Source: Scolanthus callimorphus (taxonomy: Eukaryota; Cnidaria; Anthozoa; Actiniaria; Edwardsiidae). Taken from it: a stretch of DNA of 64,000 nt. The translations under genes were made by a program, and so were the position numbers. The stretch covers positions 4,253,169 to 4,317,168 of the forward strand of contig CM066913.1 in NCBI GenBank assembly GCA_033964015.1. The letters run 5' to 3'. How positions within the stretch are numbered: the stretch's first letter is position 1; each line of letters begins with the position of its first letter. Below the pieces are notes generated by a model. That model had not been told where the DNA came from. It searched no databases and saw nothing but the letters and a program-made list of their open reading frames with translations. This document shows, in pieces, positions 14,254-26,564 of this stretch.

Positions 14254-15412
14254 GGAATAGACCTATATCACGTTAATGTGGCTTAATAATATCTTTTAGT
14301 ACAATTACTCAAGCGATTCCGCGCGCTGATTGGTCGAGATGATCGTCATATTTTGTTTTAGTATAAAATGGTCTATTACAAATCCTGCATTCTGATTGGC
14401 TGAGCTACTAATGGTCTATTAGTGATAGACCGTGCCTGGCAAAACCACCACATTTCTTTGCAAGGAAACTTGATTTTTTCAACATAAAATAATGGAATTC
14501 ATTGCCAAAACCGACCAACTAGTTGATTTATACTAAAACAATTAGACCTCTCGTCCTCATGTGCTATGATATCAATAGCACATTCGGTCTAATTGTTAAA
14601 TATTCACCAGGTGAATATAACATTGAAAGCAATGGGGATCGCGTGCACACTTTATTACGAGAAACTAAAACAATACCCCTAAACGTGGATTTTTTGTCGA
14701 AAACCTTAAAAGTCACTTGGGTAATTATACTAAAACAATTAGTCGCCTCAGGCTTGACTTCGTCTCGGTGGCTATTCGCCGATATTTACGTCGCCTTCGG
14801 CCACTCATAGGCCATTTGCACTAGCTTGGTCACGTGACCCAAATCCCATACATTCTGAATAAAATCTAGAAAATTCAACTCGCTGCCATTTGCTCCAGGT
14901 TGGAGATTTTAAGCTGAAACTTGAGTTTCTGACTAATATCAATTGGTTCTTTGTATTTCTGGAATTGATTTTGACAAAACATCTCGTTAAGAGGTAGTTG
15001 GGGTCACGTGACCCTGTTAGTGCAAATGGCCTATTGTTAAATAGTTATCAGGAAATGAAGTCCAGTATTCAACTCAGCACATCCGTATTAGAAAAATTGC
15101 AACGTTTGGGAAAAATTACTCGAAAACTCGCTGAGATATGAATTTTCAAAACTTAGCTTTCTGGCTTCATTCTGGCAAAAACATCAAAACGAGAATGGAC
15201 GGGCATTGATGCCCGCCCAGCCTCGACTTGACGTATTTGCCCATACATAAGATAGCCATATTATGAAGTTTTGAAAATTCATATCTTCAGCCAGTATTCA
15301 AGCAATCTTCACCAAACTTCACCAAATATGGATGTGTAGAATTGAATGCTGGACTTCTTTTCCTGATAACTATATGATATTATTAAGCCATATTAATGTG
15401 ATAAAGGTCTAT
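14254..15412. mobile_element. Composite of three TIR elements, outer one about 1.16 kb
   Basis: The outer ends GGGAATAGACCTATATCACG... (14254) and ...GATAAAGGTCTATGC (to about 15412) pair over roughly 37 bp, including GGCTTAATAATATC. Inside are a second pair, TAGGCCATTTGCACTA (about 14808) with TAGTGCAAATGGCCTA (to 15033), both followed by GGTCACGTGACCC inward, and a third pair, ATAGTTATCAGGAAATGAAG (15041) with CTTCTTTTCCTGATAACTAT (to 15373). A smaller hairpin on ACAATTAGACC lies at about 14538-14599. No transposase frame. Confidence 0.8.
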
Positions 15413-15864
15413 GCTGCATGCTCTATCTATCTATGAAAACAGTGCCACTGTGATAACTTATATTTATTATACGTAAGTCTTATTGTACAGCTCGGCATTC
15501 GAGGATGATATATAGAAACCAAGTAATAAATAACATCTGTCTAGTAGATCCTCTGTAGATCAAGGTATCCCTCAACCCCTATTCGTGTCCCTGAAGCCGT
15601 GCTAGCGGCGCACACACTCAGTCGACTGTGCGCGGGTAACATAAGGGCTCCAGCCAAACTTGAACCTGCGACATAACCATAATCAGCTCAATAGTGTTAG
15701 CAGCATGGTTTTTAATAGGGCTGGTGAGCTGGTTAGATGACAATTCTTATTATAACCACTAAAAGACCCATCGGGCACTTGTTTGTTACCTGGTTTCCAC
15801 TGAGTTGTCTCCCCTCTGAATCGGTATGCCTGTGGTTGCTGTTTAGGCGCTGATGATGTTACGC

Positions 15865-18800
15865 TCAATCTTTGATGCGTCGGAGATCTACCAGAACTGT
15901 TAAACTGAGAATGAAAAACTCTCCGATGTAAGGCTATAGGAAATGCAAAGAAACTGCAAAAGAGGGTTACTTCTATTGGCGCCAATCATTGCTCTAGTGA
16001 AGCGCGCATAAAGCCGCATATGCAATAATATCGCCAACATATCAAGAATGAGGTGACAGTCACTTGTTACTCTGAAATGTGGCAAAACAAAAAACAAGCG
16101 CTCCTACCAGCGGTACCACTTCTTCATCGACGGTGACTTGTAAAGAAGGCGGGACACCAGACTTGAGACCAAACGCCCCTATGGTCACCCTGTGGTGGAA
16201 AACAAATCGCTGTTCTGAACAGTTCAGTTTCACAGTCTACGGTACATAGCCATATTTGGCAATACCTTGTTCTGAGCCTCTATCTCATGCAGCCCATTTT
16301 CCATGACAACGGCCGACGCTTTGATAAAATCACAGAAGCGGAGATTTTTTAGAAAAATACATCAACAACAACATGAGCTCGTACGCTCATCTAAGTTGAT
16401 TTGCGAAAATAATTTTTACATGGTAATTAACTACAAGGGGCTAATTATCTCGTGCTCGTGAATTGAATTCCTGAACACTATGTTGAGCTGTTTAACTTTA
16501 CCGTTATATCGAGACAACGATTTGCCGGATACCTACTTTGGCTTACTCAACTTCAGCATTTTTGTACATGTCGTCATAAAAGGAGTTAGACGCTGAAATT
16601 CAGAGCATAGCTAGACTGACTAGTTTGATTTCGCTAAGAGAAATTTGAAAGAACAACTTGGCCGCTCTGGGAAATTGTTAGTGCATAATCAACATGCACC
16701 GTATTTAGCATCTGTGAGTGAATGAGTTCTGTGAACTTTTGGTCTGAATATCACATGAACTAGTTTAAATCGACAGAAATTCATATTAGCTATTTGTTAT
16801 ATATTGCTTGGGTACTATGTTACATGTATGTGATTATCATAACTCCTTCCCCGCCCTTTCTCGCCAGCATTTTCTTCCCTGAAATTTCTCACGTTCTCGC
16901 CTATTCTTGTCAATAACCAGGCCTATTTGATATCTTGTCTGATATTTTTGTTCACTCACCAGTAACATCCAGCAGTCGTCACAACGATGTATGGCTTGTT
17001 TTTCTCCCAGGCGAATGCGCGCGAGTCTGTGTTGCTGATCTGCGCTACGAAACTTATATCATCCGAATGACTCGTGCCCACGCACGAGTGACCGCGGGGG
17101 TAAACACTAGAAATGCCACCCCATCGCCATCTGAAACGGAAAACAACACTCGTCAAGGAAAAGAAAAACCTTAGGCAGCAACTCCCTCTCCTGTTCTGAC
17201 ACCAGGCTTGAGTTTGATACTTGAACTATATAAAATTGATGTAATTCAATCAACAACAGGCTAGCCTGCTTGCAGGCGTTTGATGGTGTTTATATCAAGC
17301 CAGCCTCGAGTGATCGGCGCCGCCATCTTGGATTTTCAGGGCGAGCGAGCAAAAAAACGAAGAAATCCAAGATGGCGGCGCCGATCGTTCGCGGTTGGTT
17401 TTCCGGGGTTTTCCGAAACAGGCAAGCATCGAAAAAAATGACAATTTTAAGAGTTTCATTACTGACCTGCCATAATGCGGGAGGGCAAAACTGAACGAGT
17501 TCATTTTCTTGTCGAGAGCAGCGTACGAATGATGAAGAGATGTGTTGATTTCAGACTGCAACAAATGGTGCGCGTTGTTATATCGGGTTTAAGGCGGGGA
17601 AATACGAAACAAAATCACTCAACTGTCGCGCAACATTGCTGCACTGCGCTGCACGCCCATGGCCTGCGGTCACAAGGCATAAACGCTCGCGTTATGAGAG
17701 CACAAGGGAGGTAAAGGATAAGAATAAAATCCTAGCACTTTACCTGTTTATTGAGAGCAGAATGTGTTTCCTTGAGCGCCTCTTTCCATCCTGTAATGTC
17801 TTCTCTATCTAAAATATGCTCAGCAACAAGCGAGACCAGCTAATAGCAAACATCAAAATGCATCATTTAGACAGCTAGGGGTCTCTACAGTTCTATTCGG
17901 AAAGTCTATAAATCGGAATCCAGGGGACTAGGGGGGTAGAATGCAGAATCCGGAAAGCCCTTTGCTTTAGCCCCTACATGGGGCGACAAGAGCGCGGGAG
18001 AAGCAACATATGAGTAAGTGTACGATCGAGCACCATGTACGAAACCTAGTTGTGTGTTGTTGGTGTTGTTTTATTATGACATTGGACCCTAGCGCGCTCT
18101 AATATACAGCGGGCGCCTTACAAAATTGAGCTGAATGTTAATGTTTCCACTTAAAGGATATCTGCTAGTCTGTGACAGCTTAAACTTAACTTGACCAAAA
18201 AATGAGGATTTTTGTCTTTAGCATTTAGGTGTTTTCTTTAATTTTCCTTTACATGTCGAGCGTTTCACGGCAAATCTGGTCATACTCAAATATCTGAGCC
18301 AATATTTGGCTGTGGGGACGGAATGGTGCGATATCGTCCAAAGAGCCTTCAGTCGTCTGGCAAGCGGAGAGCGGCGATCTAGCCTGAGTTAACAGACGCC
18401 CACTCAAAATCAAACGATTTGAGCGAGCAAATCGTTTGATTTTGAGTGGGCGTCTGTGGGGACGAGATTGGGATAATTGCATTCCCTCGAGAACCATGTG
18501 ACGCCCACTCAAAATCAAACGATTTGAGCGAGCAAATCGTTTGATTTTGAGTGGGCGTCTGTGGGGACGAGATTGGGATAATTGCATTCCCTCGAGAACC
18601 ATGTGACGCCCACTCAAAATCAAACGATTTGAGCGAGCAAATCGTTTGATTTTGAGTGGGCGTCTGTGGGGACGAGATTGGGATAATTGCATTCCCTCGA
18701 GCACCATGTGAGAGCTGTGCACGTGTGCGCGTTCGTAGACAAAACCAGTTCTATCTCGCTTTTTAGAAATCGTCTAGCTAAATACCAACCATTCTCGAAC

Positions 18801-21800
18801 TCAGAGTTCCCCGGCTCATCGCCTCTCGCAGGGGAGGCTCTGGTGACATTCATTTGAGGGCCTTCGCTGATTGGCTGAAATGGCGTGCACGCGTACGTAA
18901 AAGTAACTTAATTTCGCTTTATAAAAACGTTTCTGTCAAAATAACACTGGCATTCATTTCCAAGTCGTCCTTTCAACCTATGCCTTCGACTAGAACGCTC
19001 TAAAAGTAATTGTGAGGCATAAAACCACCAGTTTCTTTTACGCATGCGTCGGTGGATGTCACTAGAGCCTCCCTCGCGAGGTGACGAGCCGGGGAGCTCT
19101 GGGGTTCGAGAATGAATACCAGCACAATTCGTTTGCTAGTCGTCTTTTTAACCTATGCGTTCGACGTCTATTACAAGTGATTTTGAGACATAAAAAGGTC
19201 ATTTTCTTATACGCATGCGTCCAGTGGCTGGGAGCTCTGGTACGAGCCATTCTCGTACCCAGAGCTCCCCGGCTCGTCACTTCGCAGGGGAGGCTCTGGT
19301 GGCGGACATTTGACGGCCATCGCTGATTGGCTGATTTTGAACGTTGGAGCATGCGCTGAAAGGTCTTTCTCTTAACGGCTCTGTATTAAATCTCGCGCAT
19401 GCGTCAGTGGCTGTAACCAGAGCCTTCCCCGCGAGGAAACGAGCCGGGGAGCTCTGGGTTCGAGAATGGGTACGAGCATGGGATTGGTGCAGCTTATGCA
19501 CAGCGGCACAGGCATGCGCAGTATGTTTTTCCCCACCTCGTCGTCGCTTCTCATCCCAGTCACGTGATGTCTGTATAGGTTGACGTCATGAGTCATGTGC
19601 TTGACCGTCTCGTTCAACTGGGACATTTCTAAATAAGGGATTCATCCAAAGTAAACCCGAAATATTATTTGAGATAACGATATCATGTGCTATCTATAAA
19701 AGCAGCTGTGTCATGTGTTTTACCTTTCTCTAGGGCGCGAAGTTTTCCTTTATGTTCATCCGTCTGCAATAAATGATTGAAATTAAGCTGAAATTAGGCT
19801 GAAGGTGCAATGGCCTGGCTCGAGCATATTGCAAGGCGTGAAAATACAGTTTTTCTCAACTGCACTGACAAATTGTTAAGGGGCAATTACTGCGATTAAT
19901 TTCATAATTCTGCGAACTCCCACTTTACATTTTCGAACGCAAAAAACAGGAAGACGCGTGTATTTTTCGTTTCCATTTTATAGTGGAAAATTTGGTTTTG
20001 AAGCCTAGCTAGTCAATATTAGCTAACAAAAAAAAAATCTCAAAGCCTGCGTGAAATCACCCAGAGCTGTTCACTGGTTAAATTGACGGAAGCCGAACAC
20101 TTTTCCTTACCTGCTCTGATAAAGTTTCGATGTCTATACTAAGCTGAACTGCGGTGTCTTGTCGTGCATATCTTTTGTCGTTCTCTGGAAAAGAACAGAG
20201 TGCATATGATAAATTACTTATTCCCTTTCCTGTTTCTTTAAACCATTATGCGCCCTATCCCCTACCCTTTGAACTTGGCGATGCAGTCACACGACTCGAG
20301 ACATCATCGTATAGCTCGACTATCTTTCGGTCTAAGCTTGAGAACTAAAAGATACACAATGGGAAATTCAACTGATTCAGAATAGCTGTTTTGATTTGGA
20401 GAAAAAACGGGACCATACATCCAGACAGCTGAGCGTCGTATGGCGACCGAACGGTTCTTACGCCCACGCCAGAGATCTCTGGCAGTCGCTATCCCGAGGG
20501 GAATTCAGTGAACTGCTCGGTAGCAACTCAGTGACCTAGCGGTGAGAGTACGCCCGGCCACCAGACCACTTTAAGGACGCCCCTTGTATGAGTAGTGAAC
20601 AATCAACCTTATCCCTATAGATATCTGCCAGTAATTATTTTTTTGTCGTTAAAATTATTTTATTTGACATACTCCACGCGGCAAGCCCTTGCCAACTTTC
20701 TATTTATGCCCCCCCCCCCTTTCTCGGGAGATTTTCCCATACATTTACTGTATTTGCTGGACGAAATTTGAACATTTTCGTCCCATGTTTTCACTATCCG
20801 CCCCCCTTTAGAAATTACTGGCTACTCCGCTGTGAAGGTGGTATACAGAAACGAGTAAAAGTGTACTGTTGTCATTTTCTCTATGCAAGTGTCTTAAGAT
20901 TAACTTTCTTTTACCTTTTCATTAACTTTATCCAGAACTCTTTTTTCTAACGATCCGATGTCTTCGTTGTATTGGGAATGAGTAACTTTATCTAAAGTGC
21001 TGTGAAATAAGTAGACGTGATAGTTCAATTGTGAAGAAAAGTCCATCGAATAGAGCAAGTTTCAGATGGTATCGAAACTTATTTGTATCGCGTTTACTTT
21101 GTATTCTCGTTGGCCGCATATTTCTCTCGACCAATCATATTTTGAAAGTCTAAGCCCAGCGATCACATGCAAAACATGTGAGAATGATTGTACGTCCCGG
21201 AGGGGGGTAGGGGGACGGGAATTTCAATTTTAATCCTAAGGGATAGCAAAATGGGTGTGGTCGGCAAAACATTTAACCTGAGAGATAGCAAACTGAAGAA
21301 TTATATATTTTCAAAGTTCTGAACAAGTGATTTTAAGTTACATAAAATGCAGTTATTTTGACAATTTTGGAGTTGATTTACTAAACAGGAACTATGAAGT
21401 TTGCTATAGTGTTCTGTTATGACCAGACCATGCACCACTAACGCGAGACCCCCTAAGGGATAGCAGACTCGTCAGGCAGAACTTTCTCAAGGATCAAAAA
21501 ATTTGTTTTTTCCCCTTCCATCCTTTTTCTTAGAATTAGTGCCACCCTCTTGAAATAAAGTTGCTATCTATCTATCTATCGAAAATCACCCCTAAAGGAT
21601 AGCACTTGGAAGAATTTCATACCCTAAGAGATAGGACAAGCATCCCGGGTTGTACGTGCGGCTAACCAGTCACGTGCTCAACGAGTGATAGTGATTTAAT
21701 TGGTTTCAGCAGCAACTTCTAATTTCTCTCGTTTATGATTGGCTATATGTATTTCCTCTTTCTACTGTACATTTGCTGTTTGAAATTTGCTCTTACAACT

Positions 21801-24800
21801 CGTTACTAGCAAAAGTGTACCTCTCTTTGGCAAATTTCCTTATAAGTGTAGGCTGGTTAGCCATTCGGTCGGACATTTCGTCCATTATTTCTCCCCACTC
21901 GGTAACTGGAGAAGTAAAAGATCAAATGTTAAATGGATGTCTGTAATATGCACATTAGATCTCATTTTTCCGTGCCGTCTCTACGGTAATAGATGCACAT
22001 GACGTCATAGCGTGTCGTGAACAAAAAAGTACGCCGCAGTCGAGCGGAATGTCGTTCATGAAACACGTCATCTGTCAAACTGTGCATCTTGATCGTGCGT
22101 GGAATCACACACGGCATGTCAGCCAATTGGAGCACGCGTTGTACTAGTATTGTTTGTATGTATTATATAGTCTAGATATTGGCCGATGAACTATTTGAGC
22201 AACTATTGAGACAGAGACCGCCGTCATATTAAATTGATAGAACAGATGATTGACAAGGTGGCATCTTTAGTAAAACATAGGTACGCAGAGCGTATGGGAA
22301 GCGATTTGCGTTTGTTCTGTGGGTAGTGGGGCTTCTGATGACGTCGGGAACGAACGACGGTCCTTGGCCATTCATACAACACCCAGGTTGATTGCCTAGC
22401 TGTATTTCTTTTCAGAGATTTTAAGTTTTTTGTGTTAATAACGCAAAACCACCTTCCATTTTCTCTCCCCCTTCTCTTTCACGTCCTCGGAACCCCCTCT
22501 CCCCTCCCCTTGCACTTGCTACGCAGGCTAACCAGACAGACAGAGAGACAGCCACAAAGCCTGAGTCTGACTTAGAAGCCATTTCGCTATACAGCAAATA
22601 GCTTCAAAAAAATAATTTGACACAACTGTGGTTCAATGTTTGAGCCAGAAATCACTTAAACTGTCCCTGACCTTGGCCTTCAAGAAGATTCAGTCTTGTG
22701 TTCAGCACACCAACTAAAAAGTAAAAACATCTTAATTAGCATATGATAGTACTATAAAATTTGATATAATACATAAATCTATAAGTAGTTCACACAATAG
22801 AAGCTTCCAGCTATAAGCTGTGCACTCTCTTTTTTTTTCAGAAATGCTTTTGGAATGTAAGACAACTACCAGGATGCAACATGCGCATAATAAGCCACTT
22901 GATTCATGAAATGTAACACAGCTATAGACATACATGTACAGCATGTGCAATATTGTTCATTGAAACACAGCTATGCTATGTCAGTATGTGTGGCTTACTT
23001 GATACATTTGCTGGAGAGCTCTCATTGGCTGTTTTGGTAGACTGGTCCAACATTGTGACTTCAATGGTGATTGATACATGGCTATTGGCAGACCAACCTT
23101 TGAACTCATTCCTAATTTTCCTCCTGAAAAAAAAAACATTTGCAAAGAATATGGCTTGTGGTAGTGGTGTTTAGCAAAGGCAAGGGTTTAACCTACTGAT
23201 ATATTACATGGATAAAGGTCATAAATTTACAATATATTTTTTATGATCATGTATCAAAAGCAAAATTGGGTAAAAAGAACATTAAAAAAGAACCACCACT
23301 ATTTTTGGGCATTGATCCCTGAGCCCATACCATGTTACAAGGCCTGAGCCAGGTAACCCACCATATAGAGTGTAACATACTGAATATACTGAATATTGCT
23401 GAGGAAGGATCACAGAAGGCTACTATATAGAGCTGCAATTTATACCTAGTGTTCCAGGATCTGTTTCTATGGAGGAAAGAGTGGTGTCAAACTTTGTTGC
23501 AAGCTGTCTGTCCAACATGACCGGTTTAACAGCAGGGTAAATATCTGCTTTGGGTGGAGAACTTGATCCTTTCATGGGTGTACTGAACAGACCATTCATC
23601 ATTAGACCTTTATAATGTACAAATTAAAGAAAACAGAGAACTCATATTGCTGTGACAATCCAGACATTAAGTACTGGATATTAGTGAGTGAGTATTAATG
23701 GTTTTGAAATCCAGTGTACATGAGTGTTAACTTGGTCATTGACTCTATATTTCAATCAGCATATTATTGATCAACATGTTTTTCAGTTGGCAGCACAGAA
23801 TTAGTCAACCACAAAACATTCCCCCAAATCCCTACATTGGAAGACTCAGTTCTCCATGTGGATTATCCTCCTTTTGCCCTTACCAAACCTGGAATTTAAT
23901 CTTGAAATTCATGCTCTAAACCCTCTAGACAAACTTTCAGATTCTTCCCAATACTTCTCCTAGGGGTACCATTGATAGGTGATCAGGTGGGTGAAAAGAA
24001 AAATTGGAATCCACTTCTGACCACCATGCATCACCCTCTTGTTTTATTGCCACTGTTGTTGTTGTTTTGAGAAATGGGTGTTTCAACTGTTACTACATGG
24101 GATCTTGACCACTCTATGTCTGATCAAAAATTATTACAAAAATCCCCCTCTATCAACTGTGAGCTGGAAAGTGTAGAAAAGGCTCAAAGTTCTTTTCGCA
24201 TGTTCCCAGCCATATACCTGTATTTGCTATATGATTTGAAGCTGGCATCCTATTTGCTGTGTTGGGGGAAACAGTGCTATCACTAAATGTTGATCTGGTT
24301 GGTAGTTCTCTGTACTCAGTTCGGCTGGATACAATAGAGGAGACCTCTGACTGGTCATCTGGAATATCTATTGGTGGACCTTGATCTCTCACTGGCACCT
24401 CATACAATGGTAAAGGAGGGGAATGGTACTGAGATGGTATGACAGATGAGTATTCCTGGAAAATAAGGAGGGCTTAGATATTATCTGATATAGAACAATT
24501 AAAATAGCAGTTGAGAAAACCATGCACCATTTATCTTAGTTACCAAAGTTCCATTGCCTTGGTTTACATGTGTGGCATTGTTGTCTGATTGATTCCAGAA
24601 GGAATGTTTCTCAATGTATATAAGAAACATACTTATTGAGTGGATTTCTCTGCTCAGAAGTTTGTGATGCGGGGGGATGCATATGGTACCATGCCACTTG
24701 GGGTACATACAGCTCCCCCCGCATCACAAACTTCTGAGCACTAATTTTCTACAGACTCCGTGGTACTGTAATTCACCTCTAAACTATAGGCTCACCATTT

Positions 24801-25938
24801 ATCTTACCAAAGTTCCATTGTCTTTTGTTGTTGAATCCTGGTTATCCAACCACTTCTGTAACTTCTTGATAGAACCATCATGGGACTATAGTATAGCCAA
24901 AAAGACAAAATGAAGACAAATGCAATTGACTCATGAACAGTAGTTTTGATGTGGCATTAGGAACTAATTCTGTATGAACTGTGGAAGGCATGGAAAATTC
25001 ACTGCATCACTCGAAAATATTATCAATACCTTGCCACCACCCTGAAATATCCTCTATGATTTTCGTGGAAAAAGGGTATATGGCTATTTGTGTATGTAAT
25101 ATTCAAGGAATAATGTTATGTAGTGGAAATGTAAAGCTCCAACTTAGCAGAATTTAGGGCATACTGTATTCCTGAAATTAACCCAGAGCCTCAACCCATC
25201 CAGCACATATTACTTTCCAAATTAGAAATATAATTTAAAAAATGGCTCGAGTCTCTGTTCATGGTAATTAATTAAATATAAAGAAAAATATTAGAAACAA
25301 GGTGATACATGTATTTGCAAAATGAAAGTGTAGCCTTTGTGATCTTGTGCTCTTGTTGCAGACGAATAATGCAAAATTCCTAAATAAAAATATGCAATGT
25401 AATTGAATAACAGATTTATCACAAGAAAACCGATAATTAGAAAGTTTATTTTACAATTTGGAAGATTATTATTTGCGATTGCCGAATCATTAGATGTCAT
25501 GTTGAATTGGAAAACAAAGAAGAAATGTAAACAAACAAGAACGACGCTTTCTCACTGAGCAAACGACGCCTGTTCTGTGCAGGCCTATCAACCAAAATAC
25601 TTTCCAAGTGTTGGGAATAAGACTGCATGAAATTCTCTACAAATTATCGCCTAACAACATAATATCCAAAAGAGTTTGCTCTTCGAGATATATTTGTTAG
25701 AGATGCGGCCATCCCAAATCGTGCATCAAATATTCAGAATCGATGGTAACCAGCAGCTGTTTCTTGTGTAACTTGGAACTAGCATTTTCACGAAGAAAGT
25801 AGGAAGGGATAATTATTTCACCCCCCAGAGACAATCGCCTCGTACCTTCAGAACGTCCATGATCACTCGTAAAGTTGTCATGATGCTTTCATCTTGTGGG
25901 AAACCATCTGCAAAACCCGCAGGAGCAGCTCGAGACAT
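15865..25938 (-). CDS. Multi-exon coiled-coil protein with a beta-rich (possibly C1q/TNF-like) C-terminus; family not recognised
   Basis: Exons read on the minus strand: 25938-25846 (start MSRAAPAGF), 24885-24808, 24455-24218, 23607-23446, 23123-22999, then 20999-20915, 20182-20111, 19763-19724, 18346-18253 (uncertain), 17839-17744, 17039-16960, 16189-16108 and a possible last exon 15933-15865. Most joins are phase-matched at GT-AG sites. The N-terminus includes IMTTLRVIMDVLK and KKLQKWLDN, followed by a Ser/Pro-rich disordered region. The middle (SLEKRVLDKVNEK, VQLSIDIETLSEQ, KGKLRALEK) is coiled coil. The end reads PYIVVTTAGCYWVTIGAFGL, then VPPSLQVTVDEEVV, an alternating beta pattern reminiscent of C1q-like folds (inference only). 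At least one exon is missing between 22999 and 20999 and one between 18253 and 17839, because phases do not match there. The E7 acceptor has two AGs; only the second keeps frame. Confidence 0.6.
17312..17386. repeat. 24-bp perfect inverted repeat containing paired AAGATGGCGGC motifs
   Basis: GATCGGCGCCGCCATCTTGG... at 17312-17335 is repeated exactly in inverse at 17363-17386, with a 27-bp spacer. Each arm carries CCAAGATGGCGGC, the YY1 consensus core. It could be a small palindromic element or a bidirectional binding site. Confidence 0.85.
18395..18710. repeat. 105-bp tandem repeat, three copies, each with a perfect 27-bp-arm palindrome
   Basis: Units start with GACGCCCACTCAAAATC at 18395, 18500 and 18605. 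In every unit the first 60 bp is a perfect hairpin: 27-bp arms around the loop AGCGAG (first copy 18395-18421 / 18428-18454). The remaining 45 bp (GTGGGGACGAGATTGGGATA...) is conserved. The GGGGACGAGATTGG phrase resembles the end of the CAATCTCG family. Confidence 0.95.
18775..19475. mobile_element. Cluster of GAGCCTCCCC/GAGCCGGGGAGCTCTGG-type inverted-repeat elements
   Basis: At least two units occur back to back: GGGGAGGCTCTGGTGAC (18831) to CTAGAGCCTCCC...GGGGAGCTCTGGGG (to about 19108), and CTCGTACCCAGAGCTCCCCGG (about 19251) to GCCGGGGAGCTCTGGG (about 19459). Interiors share CGCTGATTGGCTGA and GCATGCGTC with the copy at 4532-4800. Confidence 0.65.
21196..21649. mobile_element. hAT-like MITE, poly-G family, 454 bp, 8-bp TSD
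   Basis: It begins CCCGGAGGGGGG and ends GCATCCCGGG, with TTGTACGT on both sides (21188-21195 and 21650-21657). Interior phrases CCTAAGGGATAGCA/GAGATAGCAAA correspond to the AAAAGATACC phrases of the other copies, so it is a diverged member. A (TATC)n microsatellite sits at about 21563-21580. Confidence 0.8.
24652..24739. repeat. 25-bp perfect inverted repeat
   Basis: GCTCAGAAGTTTGTGATGCG + GGGGG at 24652-24676 is the exact reverse complement of 24715-24739, with a 38-bp spacer. It lies in the intron between the second and third exons of the coiled-coil gene. Confidence 0.9.
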
Positions 25939-26103
25939 GTTTGATCTTCCCCAAACGAACGGTTGATCTGTTGTCGCTACCAGTGCAGCATCAGAATAAA
26001 TAATTCGCTGCTTTTGTCCCGTTGTTTGCACTTCTCCTTCAAATATGGCGCTCAGATTAGATATGCAAATAAGTCGCTTCTGGAATGAACACAGGGATCC
26101 CAA

Positions 26104-26564
26104 GAAAGCGTCGGACGACTTTTTCGATTTTTTTCATAGACGAGTTTTTGGAGTGTTGTGAGACCTAGTCGTATCTTCGTAACAAATGGGTTAACTTATA
26201 TCATTTTCTCTTCGTTCGAAACTTTCATCAATTATTTTTTCATGACTAAAAATTGAGATACCCATAAGCCAGATCATATCATATCATGTTATTTGATAAT
26301 TGTTAATTTTCTTTTGTGTTTATATTGCTTGAAATATCTGAATAAATGAATAGTAAGAAAATATGTTTCTGAGTTTTACTCGGGCAGTGATCGGATTCAT
26401 TCGGAGTTTCCTCGGAATTTGCGGGTCATTCTACGCGTGCGCATGACTATCACATGACGTCACAGCTCTAAAACAAAAGTGTTGAGCCATTGATGAGTTA
26501 GTTGTGTTGTTGTGGTACTTTCTCTTGGGTTTTCTGCCTTTTAGTTAGAACATTTTAACTAGTT
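26104..26564. promoter_or_regulatory. Putative bidirectional promoter between the coiled-coil gene and OTUD5
   Basis: The two start codons point away from each other (25938 on minus, 26565 on plus). A full CRE palindrome TGACGTCA is at 26455-26462, about 100 bp before the OTUD5 ATG, and an NRF1-like CGTGCGCATG is at about 26436-26445. No TATA box is obvious. CRE and NRF1 sites are common in TATA-less head-to-head housekeeping promoters (known); use here is inferred. Confidence 0.55.

Noticed and set aside
18395..18710. CRISPR-like array of palindromic repeats
   Set aside because: Spacers are identical, the repeat is 105 bp, and the genome is eukaryotic; this is a tandem minisatellite.
18249..18722. 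A 157-residue minus-strand frame with a threefold repeated peptide
   Set aside because: The repeats are translation of the 105-bp palindromic DNA array. Only the last part (18346-18253) may be a real exon.
20520..20580. Another tRNA/SINE-like phrase (GACCTAGCGGTGAGAGTACG)
   Set aside because: An A-box-like string is present but no convincing B box at the right distance and no tail or TSD.
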